Positions 38,713 through 47,067 of a DNA stretch of 64,000 nt are shown here, piece by piece (within the stretch, counting starts at the first letter, position 1; the number at the start of each line of letters is the position of its first letter). A program made the position numbers and the translations under genes. The notes under the pieces were generated by a model that had not been told where the DNA came from, ran no database searches, and saw nothing but the letters and a program-made list of their open reading frames with translations. The stretch covers positions 2,790,001 to 2,854,000 of the forward strand of contig NZ_CP108414.1 in assembly GCF_035978755.1 (NCBI RefSeq), read 5' to 3'. Source of the stretch: Streptomyces sp. NBC_01298. GTDB taxonomy: Bacteria; Actinomycetota; Actinomycetes; Streptomycetales; Streptomycetaceae.

Positions 38713-38742
38713 GCCTCCATGAACGAGTGGTTCATGGAGGCG
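38712..38742 (-). terminator. Terminator after nsdA
   Basis: CGCCTCCATGAAC at 38712-38724 and GTTCATGGAGGCG at 38730-38742 are perfect 13-base arms around GAGTG. It lies about 115 bases after the nsdA stop and abuts the candidate GlnR box. Confidence 0.55.
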
Positions 38743-38855
38743 GCGGGTGGAGACCCGGCCGCGGCGATGACCCGGGGAACCTGGCTGGGGGAGCCTGATC
38801 GGGCTTCACGGGGTGACTGCCGCGGCCGGGGGCCTTGGGGGCGGCCGGGTGGCCG

Positions 38856-40391
38856 TCAGACGGCCTCCGCGGCCTCGGGGAGGCGGGAGGCGAGGTGGTC
38901 GGTCAGCCGCACCACGTCGGCGACGTCGCCGTACTCACGCGCGGCGGTGTCGACGGTCTTGCGCAGCCGGGTGTTCACCCGTTCGGACCGCACCTTTCCC
39001 GCCACGTCGAGGGCGCGGCCCACGAGGACGGTGGCCTGCTCGGGCTCGCGCTGGAGCAGGTGCACGGTGGCCATGCCGATCAGGTTGAGGGCGTAGGAGC
39101 GCTGGTGCTCCTCGTCCTTCCCGAAGAGCTCGACGGCGCGCCGCATGACCGGCTCGGCGAGGGAGGCGTACATGGGGCTGCGGCCCGCGACGTAGGCCAG
39201 GTCCCGGTAGGAGTGGGAGTTCTCGCCGTTGAGCTCGGCCTCGGAGAAGAAGCGGATCCAGTCGGGCTCGGGCTCGGCGTCGAAGCCGACGTCGGAGAAG
39301 GTGTCCTCGGCCATCCGCACGGCCCGCTTGCAGCGGCTGGGCTGGCCCATGTTGGCGTAGGCGCGGGCCTCCATCGCATACAGCATCGCCTGCGTACGGG
39401 GCCCCGCGCAGTCGCGGCTGCCGTACTGGGCCAGGTGGATGAGCTCCAGGGCGTCCTCGGGGCGGCCCAGGTGGATCATCTGGCGGCTCATGCTGGAGAG
39501 GATGTACGAGCCCAGGGGCTTGTCCCCGCCCTCCTTCGCGGCGTGCAGCGCGAGGACGAAGTACTTCTGCGCGGTGGGGTGCAGGCCGATGTCGTAGCTC
39601 ATCCAGCCGGCGAGTTCGGCGAGTTCGGCGGCGACCTTGAAGAGCCGCTTCATGACCGGGGCCGGGTGGTTCTCCTGGAGCAGGTCGGTGACCTCGTGGA
39701 GCTGGCCCACCACGGCCTTGCGGCGCAGTCCGCCGCCGCACTGGGCGTCCCACTGGCGGAACATCACGGTGGTGGCTTCGAGGAGGTCCACCTCGGGCTC
39801 GGAGAGCCGGGGCGGCCGGTGGCCGCTCAGGGCGCCCGTCGGCCCCGCCTCCCGGGGTCCCGGGTCGGCGGCCGGGACCGGTACGAGCCAGCGCTGCATG
39901 GGCTCGATGAGGGCGGGGCCGGCGGACAGGGCGAGCGAGGTCCCGAGGAAGCCGCGGCGGGCCAGCATCAGGTCGCTGCGGGAGAACTCGCCGAGCAGCT
40001 CGATGGTCTGCGGTCCGGCCCAGGGCAGGTCTACGCCGGAGACGGAGGGGGTCTGGTGGGCGGTGCGCAGGCCGAGGTGCTCGATGGCGACGACGGAGCC
40101 GAAGCGTTCGGAGAAGAGCTCGGACAGGATGCGCGGGACGGGCTCGCGGGGCTGTTCGCCGTCGAGCCAGCGCCGGACCCGCGAGGTGTCGGTGCTGATG
40201 TGGTGGGCGCCCATCTGGCGGGCGCGGCGGTTGACCTGGCGGGCGAGCTCGCCCTTGGACCAGCCGCTGCGGACGAACCAGGACGTCAGCTGCTCGTTGC
40301 GGACGGTGGCGCCCTGCGACACGTCGGACTCCACGTCGGACTCCGCACTCGTTCCGCTTGCGCCGTTGCCGCTCACTGGAACGCCCCCCAT
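38856..40391 (-). CDS. nsdA: Differentiation and antibiotic-production regulator NsdA
   Basis: A 511-residue protein. A helix-turn-helix-like N-terminal part spans about residues 30-90 (NEQLTSWFVRSGWSKGELARQVN, then STDTSRVRRWLDGEQPREPV). The long C-terminal part is made of TPR-like helical repeats (for example SMSRQMIHLGRPEDALELIH). It matches NsdA, a repressor of sporulation and antibiotic production in S. coelicolor, in both sequence and neighbourhood next to amtB. ATG 40391 is used; GTG 40376 with GGGGGG upstream would give MSGNGASG and is also plausible. Confidence 0.9.
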   Translation of the reverse strand: MGGVPVSGNGASGTSAESDVESDVSQGATVRNEQLTSWFVRSGWSKGELARQVNRRARQMGAHHISTDTSRVRRWLDGEQPREPVPRILSELFSERFGSVVAIEHLGLRTAHQTPSVSGVDLPWAGPQTIELLGEFSRSDLMLARRGFLGTSLALSAGPALIEPMQRWLVPVPAADPGPREAGPTGALSGHRPPRLSEPEVDLLEATTVMFRQWDAQCGGGLRRKAVVGQLHEVTDLLQENHPAPVMKRLFKVAAELAELAGWMSYDIGLHPTAQKYFVLALHAAKEGGDKPLGSYILSSMSRQMIHLGRPEDALELIHLAQYGSRDCAGPRTQAMLYAMEARAYANMGQPSRCKRAVRMAEDTFSDVGFDAEPEPDWIRFFSEAELNGENSHSYRDLAYVAGRSPMYASLAEPVMRRAVELFGKDEEHQRSYALNLIGMATVHLLQREPEQATVLVGRALDVAGKVRSERVNTRLRKTVDTAAREYGDVADVVRLTDHLASRLPEAAEAV

Positions 40392-40750
40392 CCGTCAGTC
40401 TCTTCTACACGAAACCCTGCCGGGAAACGGTCTTCACAGGTCCTTCACGCATGCCTCCGGCATACCCGCGTCCTACCCGCGAACCCGTCTCCTCTTCGCG
40501 CTTCGTGCACCGAAAGTAATCCTACGATCACCCCTTCGGCGAGGTCGATCCCGGAAACGCCACCATTCGCCACCCCTTCGAATGAACTCGCCACCCGCCA
40601 GGCGCGATTCACTTGACACGAAGGCGAGATCGATCGGATGGACAGGAGTGCGCCGGGGCGTGCGCGTCACGAAGTGCGCCGGTAGTCCGGGCAGCCAACA
40701 CAACCGGCCGAGGTCGTAACCACCGGCACGTCCGACCCGTTGGAGGGGGC
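40392..40750. other. Divergent intergenic region nsdA / Prim-Pol-domain gene (359 bases)
   Basis: This region must carry promoters for both genes. On the plus strand a TTGACA lies at 40613-40618, but the matching -10 region (near 40636) is weak. Short AC-rich stretches occur at 40560-40610. GGAGG at 40742-40746 is the ribosome site of the plus-strand gene. I see no open reading frame with coding character. Confidence 0.5.
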
Positions 40751-41428
40751 ATGGGCATGGGCTTCACGATCGGCGGCAGCCGCGGCACCAAGGAGTTCCG
40801 TTCCGGCGCTCGGCGCCGCGGCCGGACGTCGGAGTGCACGACGGTGGCGGAGTACACCGGACTGTGGGGCTGGGACGTGGTCCCCGGCGCCCGGGCCGCG
40901 GGTCCGGCCCGCGACTGTTCCTGCGGTCATACGAATTGTGGTGCGCCGGGGGCGCATCCACTGGCCCTCGCTCCCACGGTCCCGGCCGGCGCCACCCTCG
41001 ACGAGGTCACCGAGACCTGGACCGGGTACCCGGGAGCCGCCGTGCTGCTCCCCGTCGGGCGCTCCTTCGACGTCATCGAGGTCTCCGAGGAGGCCGGGCG
41101 GCGGGCGCTGGTGCGGCTGGAGCGGATGGGGCTGCCGCTCGGCCCCGTGACCGCGACCCCGGACGGCCGGGCCCAGTTCTTCGTCGCCACGGGGGCGGCG
41201 GCCGGGCTGCCGCAGCTGCTGTACCGGATGGGCTGGGACGACGCCGATCTGGATCTGCGCGCACTGGGCCAGGGCTCCTACGTCACCGCCCCGCCCTCGG
41301 ACTTCGCGGGCCTCGGCCCGGTGAGCTGGCTGCGCCCGCCGGCGCTGGACTCGGCCGGGGACCCCCCGCAGGCCCGCCTCCTGCTGGGCACCCTCGCCTA
41401 CCTGTGCCACCGGCTGCGCCGCGCGTAG
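40751..41428 (+). CDS. Bifunctional DNA primase/polymerase (Prim-Pol) N-terminal domain protein
   Basis: A 225-residue protein with one Prim-Pol-type domain. Landmarks are VAEYTGLWGWDVVPGAR, the Cys pattern CSCGHTNCGAPGAHP, and SYVTAPPSDFAGLGPVSW near the end. In active members an acidic pair binds metal; here the matching stretch is SFDVIEVSEEAG, with one Asp and one Glu in an unusual arrangement, so activity is uncertain. ATG 40751 follows GGAGGGGGC; ATG 40757 is an alternative. It is convergent with ftsY, and a terminator lies between. Confidence 0.75.
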   Translation: MGMGFTIGGSRGTKEFRSGARRRGRTSECTTVAEYTGLWGWDVVPGARAAGPARDCSCGHTNCGAPGAHPLALAPTVPAGATLDEVTETWTGYPGAAVLLPVGRSFDVIEVSEEAGRRALVRLERMGLPLGPVTATPDGRAQFFVATGAAAGLPQLLYRMGWDDADLDLRALGQGSYVTAPPSDFAGLGPVSWLRPPALDSAGDPPQARLLLGTLAYLCHRLRRA

Positions 41429-41456
41429 CTGCCCTCCAGGCTCCGCACATGGCAGC

Positions 41457-41483
41457 GCCCCCGGGTCCTGGGACCTCGGGGGC
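41457..41483. terminator. Bidirectional terminator between the Prim-Pol gene and ftsY
   Basis: GCCCCCG-GGTCC at 41457-41468 pairs with GGACC-T-CGGGGGC at 41471-41483, with one bulged T and a two-base loop (TG) that would open slightly. It sits 28 bases after the plus-strand stop and 29 bases after the ftsY stop. Confidence 0.6.
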
Positions 41484-41512
41484 ACTGGTCGGCGTAGGAG
41501 CGTCGGGGGCGT

Positions 41513-42736
41513 TCAGTCGCCGATCAGGGCGTCGACGAAGGCTTCCGGCTCGAAGGGCGCCAGGTCGTCCGCACCCTCACCGAGACCGATGAGCTTGACC
41601 GGTACGCCGAGCTCGCGCTGGACGGCGATGACGATGCCGCCCTTGGCGGTGCCGTCGAGCTTGGTCAGCACGATGCCGGTGATGTCCACGACCTCGGCGA
41701 AGACGCGGGCCTGGGTCAGGCCGTTCTGCCCGGTGGTGGCGTCCAGGACCAGCAGGATCTCGTCGAGCGGGCCGTGCTTCTCCACGACGCGCTTGACCTT
41801 GCCGAGCTCGTCCATGAGGCCGGTCTTGGTGTGCAGCCGGCCCGCCGTGTCGATGAGCACCACGTCGGCGCCCTCGGCGATGCCCTCCTTGACCGCGTCG
41901 TAGGCGATCGAGGCCGGGTCGCCGCCCTCGGGTCCGCGCACGGTGCGCGCCCCGACCCGGTCGCCCCAGGTCTGGAGCTGGTCGGCGGCGGCGGCGCGGA
42001 AGGTGTCCGCGGCGCCGAGCACGACGCTGCGGCCGTCGGCGACGAGCACGCGGGCGAGCTTGCCGGTGGTGGTGGTCTTGCCGGTGCCGTTCACGCCGAC
42101 GACCATGATCACGGCGGGGGTGTCCACGCCGCTCTCGGTCTTCACCGCGCGGTCGAAGTCGGTACCGAGGAGCGCGACCAGCTCCTCCTTCAGCAGGGCG
42201 CGCAGATCGGCGGGGGTGCGGGTGCCGAGCACCTTGACCCGCTCGCGGAGCCGGTCCACCAGCTCCTGGGTCGGCGCGACACCGACGTCGGCGATGAGGA
42301 GGGTCTCCTCGATCTCCTCCCAGGTGTCCTCGTCGAGGTGCTCGCGGGAGAGCAGCGTGAGCAGCCCCTTGCCGAGCGTGTTCTGCGACCGGGCGAGGCG
42401 GGCGCGCAGCCGGACCAGGCGGCCGGCGGTGGGCTCGGGCACCTCGATCTCGGGTGCGGGCGGAGCCTCGACGACCGGGTCCTCGACCGCGACCGGCGAT
42501 TCGAGGGCGGCCTCCGCGTCGGGGAGGGCGACCTCCTCGATCGTGCGGCGCGGTTCTTCCGCCGTCGGTGCGGCGTCCTCCCCCACCTGCGGTTCGGCGG
42601 GCGGGGCAGTGATGGTCGGCGTGCTGGGCGGGGCCGTGGGGGGCAGCTGCTTCTTCTTGCGGCTGCTGACCACGAGCCCGCTGATCGCACCGACCGCGAC
42701 CAGGGCGATGACTACGGCAAGGATGAGGATTTCCAT
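41513..42736 (-). CDS. ftsY: Signal recognition particle receptor FtsY
   Basis: A 407-residue SRP receptor GTPase. The N-terminal helix (MEILILAVVIALVAVGAI...) anchors it, and a long acidic linker (about residues 33-110) follows. The NG domain has GVNGTGKTTTTGKLA, DTAGRLHTKTGLMDEL and TKLDGTAKGG. The transmembrane anchor is typical of actinobacterial FtsY. ATG 42736 is the start. It is divergent from the cytosine-permease-like gene and completes the SRP route with Ffh. Confidence 0.95.
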   Translation of the reverse strand: MEILILAVVIALVAVGAISGLVVSSRKKKQLPPTAPPSTPTITAPPAEPQVGEDAAPTAEEPRRTIEEVALPDAEAALESPVAVEDPVVEAPPAPEIEVPEPTAGRLVRLRARLARSQNTLGKGLLTLLSREHLDEDTWEEIEETLLIADVGVAPTQELVDRLRERVKVLGTRTPADLRALLKEELVALLGTDFDRAVKTESGVDTPAVIMVVGVNGTGKTTTTGKLARVLVADGRSVVLGAADTFRAAAADQLQTWGDRVGARTVRGPEGGDPASIAYDAVKEGIAEGADVVLIDTAGRLHTKTGLMDELGKVKRVVEKHGPLDEILLVLDATTGQNGLTQARVFAEVVDITGIVLTKLDGTAKGGIVIAVQRELGVPVKLIGLGEGADDLAPFEPEAFVDALIGD

Positions 42737-42885
42737 AACGCTCCCCAGTATCGGCCACGAGCGCGCCGAGCCGGGGACCCTGGAGGTTCACACCAGGACG
42801 TAAGCCTCTGTTTGTAGTTTTTGCCGCAAATCTACGATGATGAGCAGTCCCCCACGCCCCGCCCCTCCCCCCACGGAGTACACCT

Positions 42886-44349
42886 ATGCCTGCCGAGACC
42901 GCCGTCGAGTCGCGCGGACTGGAGCCCGTCCCGGACGCCGAGCGCCGCGGGCGGGTCCGCGAACTCGTCCCGACCTGGGTCGCCGCCAACATCAGCGTGC
43001 TGCTGCTGACCATGGGCGCCGGTCTCGTCATCTTCAACGGGCTGAACATCTGGCAGGTGCTCGTCGTCGCGATCGCCGCCCCCGTCGTCTCCTACGGGAT
43101 CGTCGGACTCATATCCATCGCGGGCAAGCGCGGCGGCGCCCCCGGCATGGCGCTCTCCCGGGCCGTCTTCGGCCAGCGCGGAAACCTCTTCCCCGGCGCC
43201 CTGATCTGGGTCGCCCGCTGGGGCTGGGAGACCATCAACGCGGTCAGCGGCGCCTACGCCGTCCTGACCGTCCTGGACCTGGTCTTCGGCGTCAGGAAGA
43301 ACACCGCGCTCATCGTCGTCACCCTGCTCTTCTTCGTCGGCTGCACCTTCCTGGTCTCCGGGCTCGGCATCAACGCCCTGCGCGTCTGCTCCAAGTGGTC
43401 CACGTACCTCTTCGGCGCCTTCAGCGTGCTCGTGCTCGGCTACCTGATCGCGGAGACCGACTGGTCCGCCGTCTTCGACAAGCCCGCCGGTTCCACCGCG
43501 ATGATGATCGCGGGCATCGGCACCATCGCGGCCGGCGGCATCAGCTGGGTCCCCTCCGGCCCGGACTTCACCCGCTACCTGCCCCGCACCGCCTCCGCCC
43601 GGGGCATGGTCGGCGCGACCATCGGCGGCGCGGCCGTCGTGGTGATCCCGATGGTGCTCATGGGCGCGGTGATGGCGGTCGCCACCCCCGACCTGGCCAC
43701 CGCGCAGGACCCGGTGTCCTTCATCGGCGAACTGCTGCCGATCTGGATCGCGGTCCCGTACCTGCTGATCGCCCTCATCGGCATGCTGCTCATCAACTCG
43801 ATGTCCATGTACTCGGCGGGCTTCACCGCCCAGACCCTCGGCATCAAGGTCCCGCGCGCGGCGGCGGTCAGCGTCAACGCCGTCATCAGCCTGGTCTTCG
43901 GCTTCCTGCTGATGGTGGTCGCGACCAGCTTCTTCGGCTCGTTCATCTCCTTCCTGACCCTGCTGGCCGTGGCCTTCTCCGCCTGGATCGGCGTCTTCGG
44001 CGTGGACATGCTGCGCCGCCCGTCCTACGACGGGGCCGCGCTCCTGGACACCACGCGGACCAGCGCGTACTGGTACAAGGGCGGTTTCGCCTGGCAGGCC
44101 ATGACCGCCTGGGGCCTCGCCCTGGTGGTGGGCCTGCTGTTCACGAAGGTCGACTGGTTCAGCGGCCCGCTGGCCACCACCTGGATCGGGCAGAACGGCC
44201 TGGGCTGGGCGGCGGGCATCGTCACCTCGGCCGTGCTGTACGCGGTCCTGCCGCGCACCCCGGCGGCCCCGGAGGCACCTGAGGCCGTTCCGGCGGCCCC
44301 GGAGGCCGCCGCGCAGGATCGGGCCCCCGCCGGATCCCTGTCCAACTGA
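42886..44349 (+). CDS. NCS1-family permease, cytosine-permease-like
   Basis: A 487-residue transporter with about twelve helices. It matches the CodB branch of the NCS1 nucleobase transporters: PTWVAANISVLLLTMGAG at the start, WVARWGWETINAVSGAYA in the substrate region, and SWVPSGPDFTRYLPR. The substrate is likely cytosine or a related purine or pyrimidine; it is not proved by the sequence. The C-terminal 40 residues are Pro/Ala-rich. ATG 42886 follows CGGAG. Confidence 0.85.
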   Translation: MPAETAVESRGLEPVPDAERRGRVRELVPTWVAANISVLLLTMGAGLVIFNGLNIWQVLVVAIAAPVVSYGIVGLISIAGKRGGAPGMALSRAVFGQRGNLFPGALIWVARWGWETINAVSGAYAVLTVLDLVFGVRKNTALIVVTLLFFVGCTFLVSGLGINALRVCSKWSTYLFGAFSVLVLGYLIAETDWSAVFDKPAGSTAMMIAGIGTIAAGGISWVPSGPDFTRYLPRTASARGMVGATIGGAAVVVIPMVLMGAVMAVATPDLATAQDPVSFIGELLPIWIAVPYLLIALIGMLLINSMSMYSAGFTAQTLGIKVPRAAAVSVNAVISLVFGFLLMVVATSFFGSFISFLTLLAVAFSAWIGVFGVDMLRRPSYDGAALLDTTRTSAYWYKGGFAWQAMTAWGLALVVGLLFTKVDWFSGPLATTWIGQNGLGWAAGIVTSAVLYAVLPRTPAAPEAPEAVPAAPEAAAQDRAPAGSLSN

Positions 44350-44412
44350 CGCCACGTCAGCTAACGTCCCCCTTCGCCCGCCCACCCACCTCCGGCGAAG
44401 GGGGACTTCTCC

Positions 44413-45399
44413 ATGCCCATCACCGTGGCCCGGTTCAACCTCATCGATCCGAACGGCACCCCGGAAACCCTCTCCGCCCGCTACAAGGCCGCGCTGGAGA
44501 TGGCGAAGTACGCGGACGACCGCGGGATCGACACCATCCAGACCGAGGAGCACCACGGCACCGACAACAACTGGCTGCCCTCCCCCTTCGCCTTCGCGGG
44601 CGCGGTCTTCGGCGCCACCCGCCGGATCGCCGTCACCGTCTCGGCGATCATCGGCCCGCTGTACGACCCGCTGAAGGTGGCCGAGGACATCGCCGTACTG
44701 GACCTGCTCAGCGGAGGCCGCCTCGTCACGGTGGCGGGCATCGGCTACCGGCCCGAGGAGTACGAGCAGCACGGCGTGGAGTGGGGCCGGCGCGGCAAGC
44801 TCCAGGACGAGCTGCTGGAGACCCTGCTGAAGGCGTGGACCGGCGAGCCGTTCGAGTTCCGCGGCCGCACCGTACGGGTCACCCCGCGGCCCTTCACCCA
44901 GCCGCACCCGCTGCTCCTGGTCGGCGGCAGCTCGCAGGCCGCGGCCCGCCGGGCGGCCCGCCTCGGGCTGCCGTTCTTCCCGAGCGCGCACCTGCCCGAG
45001 CTGGAGGCGTACTACCACGCGAAGCTCGCGGAGTACGGCACGGAGGGCTTCTGCATGATGCCGGCGGCCGAGACCCCGCTGCTGCACATCGCCGAGGACC
45101 CGGACCGGGCGTGGGACCAGTACGGCGAGCGGTTCCTGCACGAGGCCGGGATGTACGCCTCCTGGCAGTCCAAGGACATCCGCAGCGCCGTACGGTCGGG
45201 CGCGCGCACGGTGGCGGAGCTGCGCGCCGAGGGCGTGTACCGGATCCTGACCCCCGACGAGGCGGTCGCGTACGCCCGCGGCGCCGGCGAGGCGGGGAAC
45301 CTGGTGCTGCACCCGCTGTGCGGCGGGATGCCCGTGGACGAGGGCTGGCGGAGCCTGCAGCTCCTGTGCGAACAGGTGCTGCCCCGCCTCAAGGACTGA
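44413..45399 (+). CDS. LLM-class flavin-dependent oxidoreductase
   Basis: A 328-residue luciferase-like TIM-barrel protein that would use reduced flavin (FMN or F420). Landmarks are DTIQTEEHHGTDNNWLPSP, FAGAVFGATRRIAVTVSAI, and DLLSGGRLVTVAGIGYRPEE. The substrate is unknown. The start ATG 44413 lies 63 bases after the permease stop, so both may be one transcript; the products could then act on the same imported compound, but this is only inference. GAAGGGGGA gives a ribosome site. Confidence 0.88.
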   Translation: MPITVARFNLIDPNGTPETLSARYKAALEMAKYADDRGIDTIQTEEHHGTDNNWLPSPFAFAGAVFGATRRIAVTVSAIIGPLYDPLKVAEDIAVLDLLSGGRLVTVAGIGYRPEEYEQHGVEWGRRGKLQDELLETLLKAWTGEPFEFRGRTVRVTPRPFTQPHPLLLVGGSSQAAARRAARLGLPFFPSAHLPELEAYYHAKLAEYGTEGFCMMPAAETPLLHIAEDPDRAWDQYGERFLHEAGMYASWQSKDIRSAVRSGARTVAELRAEGVYRILTPDEAVAYARGAGEAGNLVLHPLCGGMPVDEGWRSLQLLCEQVLPRLKD

Positions 45400-45436
45400 G
45401 ACGGGGCGGCAACCGGGGATCGTTGGCGGGGGGTGG

Positions 45437-46870
45437 TCAGCCCATCTCCTCCAGCGCCTTGCCCTTGGTCTCCGGCACCCACTTGAGGATGAACGGGATC
45501 GAGAGCACGGCGAAGACCGCGTAGATGACGTACGCCCCGGACAGGTTCCAGTCCGAGAGCGTCGGGAACGAGACGGTGATGACCCAGTTGGCGATCCACT
45601 GGGCGGCGGCCGCCACACCGAGGGCCGCGGCGCGGATGCGGCCCGGGAACATCTCGCCGAGCAGGACCCAGACCACCACACCCCAGGACAGCGCGAAGAA
45701 GAGCACGAAGAAGTTGGCCGCGATGAGGGCCACGAGCCCCTGGGTGTGCGGGAGGGCGATGTCGCCGCCGCTGGTGTCCTTGTAGGAGAAGGCCCACGCG
45801 GCGAGCGCGAGGGAGATCGCCATGCCCACGGACCCGATGAGCGCGAGGGGCTTGCGGCCGATGCGGTCCACGAACACCATCGCGATCACCGTACCGATGA
45901 TGTTCACGACGGAGGTCTCGAAGGAGTACAGGAACGAGGAGCTCGGGTCGATGCCGACCGACTGCCACAGCGAGGAGCTGTAGTAGAAGATCACGTTGAT
46001 GCCGACGAGCTGCTGGAAGACGGAGAGGCCGATGCCGATCCAGACGATCGGCAGGAAGCCGAAGCGGCCGCCGAGGAGGTCCTTGAACGTGGACTTCTGC
46101 TCCGAGTGGATGGCGCGGTCGATCTCGCGGACGCGGGCGTCGGCGTCGATGCCCTCGCCCTCGACCTCGCGCAGGACCGTCTTGGCCTTCTCCATGCGGC
46201 CGGCCGAGACGAGGAAGCGCGGGGATTCGGGGATGGCGAAGGAGAGCAGCCCGTAGAGCACGGCCGGGACGACCATGACGCCGAGCATCCACTGCCAGGC
46301 TTCCAGGCCGCCGATCTTGCCGCGCTGGTCGCCGTCGGCGAGGTTCAGGATCCCCCAGTTGACGAGCTGGGAGATGGCGATGCCGATGACGATCGCGGCC
46401 TGCTGGAACGAAGCGAGCCGGCCGCGGTAGGCGGGCGGGGAGACCTCCGCGATGTAGGCCGGTCCGATCACCGAGGCCATGCCGATGCCGAAGCCGCCGA
46501 TGACCCGCCACATCGCCAGGTCCCAGAGCGCGAACGGCAGGGCGGATCCGATGGCGCTGGCCGTGAAGAGGACGGCGGCGATCTGCATGCAGCGGATGCG
46601 GCCGATCCGGTCGGCGATCCGGCCGGCGGTGGCCGCGCCGAGGGCGCAGCCGATCAGCGCGGCTGCGATCACCTGGGCGAGCGTGCCGGAGCCGACGTCG
46701 AAGCGGTCGCGGATGGCCTCGACGGCGCCGTTGATGACGGAGCTGTCGTAGCCGAAGAGGAATCCGCCCATGGCGGCGGCCGCGGTGATGAAGATGACGT
46801 GCCCGAGGTGGTCGGGCTGGGATACGTGGCCGCCACCAGGGTCCTGGGGCCGCGTCGTGCTGCTGCTCAA
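45437..46870 (-). CDS. glcP: Glucose permease GlcP (MFS sugar porter)
   Basis: A 477-residue proton-coupled sugar importer of the major facilitator superfamily. Twelve helices and the signatures GRIADRIGRIRC, ESPRFL, FVDRIGRKPL and the C-terminal VPETKGKALEEMG are intact. It closely resembles GlcP1 of S. coelicolor, the main glucose importer, which also sits next to smc. TTG 46870 is chosen because AGGAG lies 6 bases upstream; the open frame runs to 46936. It is downstream of smc on the minus strand. Confidence 0.92.
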   Translation of the reverse strand: MSSSTTRPQDPGGGHVSQPDHLGHVIFITAAAAMGGFLFGYDSSVINGAVEAIRDRFDVGSGTLAQVIAAALIGCALGAATAGRIADRIGRIRCMQIAAVLFTASAIGSALPFALWDLAMWRVIGGFGIGMASVIGPAYIAEVSPPAYRGRLASFQQAAIVIGIAISQLVNWGILNLADGDQRGKIGGLEAWQWMLGVMVVPAVLYGLLSFAIPESPRFLVSAGRMEKAKTVLREVEGEGIDADARVREIDRAIHSEQKSTFKDLLGGRFGFLPIVWIGIGLSVFQQLVGINVIFYYSSSLWQSVGIDPSSSFLYSFETSVVNIIGTVIAMVFVDRIGRKPLALIGSVGMAISLALAAWAFSYKDTSGGDIALPHTQGLVALIAANFFVLFFALSWGVVVWVLLGEMFPGRIRAAALGVAAAAQWIANWVITVSFPTLSDWNLSGAYVIYAVFAVLSIPFILKWVPETKGKALEEMG

Positions 46871-47030
46871 GGTGCGCTCCTGCGTGCCGGCTGCGGGGTG
46901 GACGGGCTGAGGGTGTGATCCCTCCCAGTGGCGCACGGGTCAAGATCGGGCACCACCCGGAAGGGCCATCGGTGGCACGCCTGCCCCGGACGGGCCCGGC
47001 CACACCCCACCGGGGTCCACTCGCGGCCAC

Positions 47031-47057
47031 CGCACCCACCCGCACCCACCCGCACCC
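47031..47057. repeat. Short tandem repeat after smc
   Basis: CGCACCCACC occurs twice in tandem (47031-47050) followed by a partial third unit (CGCACCC). It lies immediately after the smc stop at 47068. It is a simple low-complexity stretch with no known role. Confidence 0.6.
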
Positions 47058-47067
47058 GGCGGCTCCG

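Larger units (their letters stand above)
38519..38855. other. Intergenic region between nsdA and amtB (337 bases)
   Basis: Both flanking genes run leftward. The part nearest nsdA (38743-38855) is plain GC-rich sequence. In the middle are a perfect inverted repeat (38712-38742), probably the nsdA terminator, and a candidate GlnR box. The 158 bases nearest amtB hold its untranslated leader, with no other motif I can support. Confidence 0.6.

Noticed and set aside
40613..40750. N-terminal extension of the Prim-Pol gene back to 40613
   Set aside because: The extra 46 residues lack domain similarity, whereas ATG 40751 has a GGAGG site. TTGACA within the stretch suggests promoter rather than coding.
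47031..47057. The CGCACCCACC tandem repeat as a regulatory site
   Set aside because: It is only 2.7 units of simple sequence after a stop codon, with no matching site elsewhere in the window.
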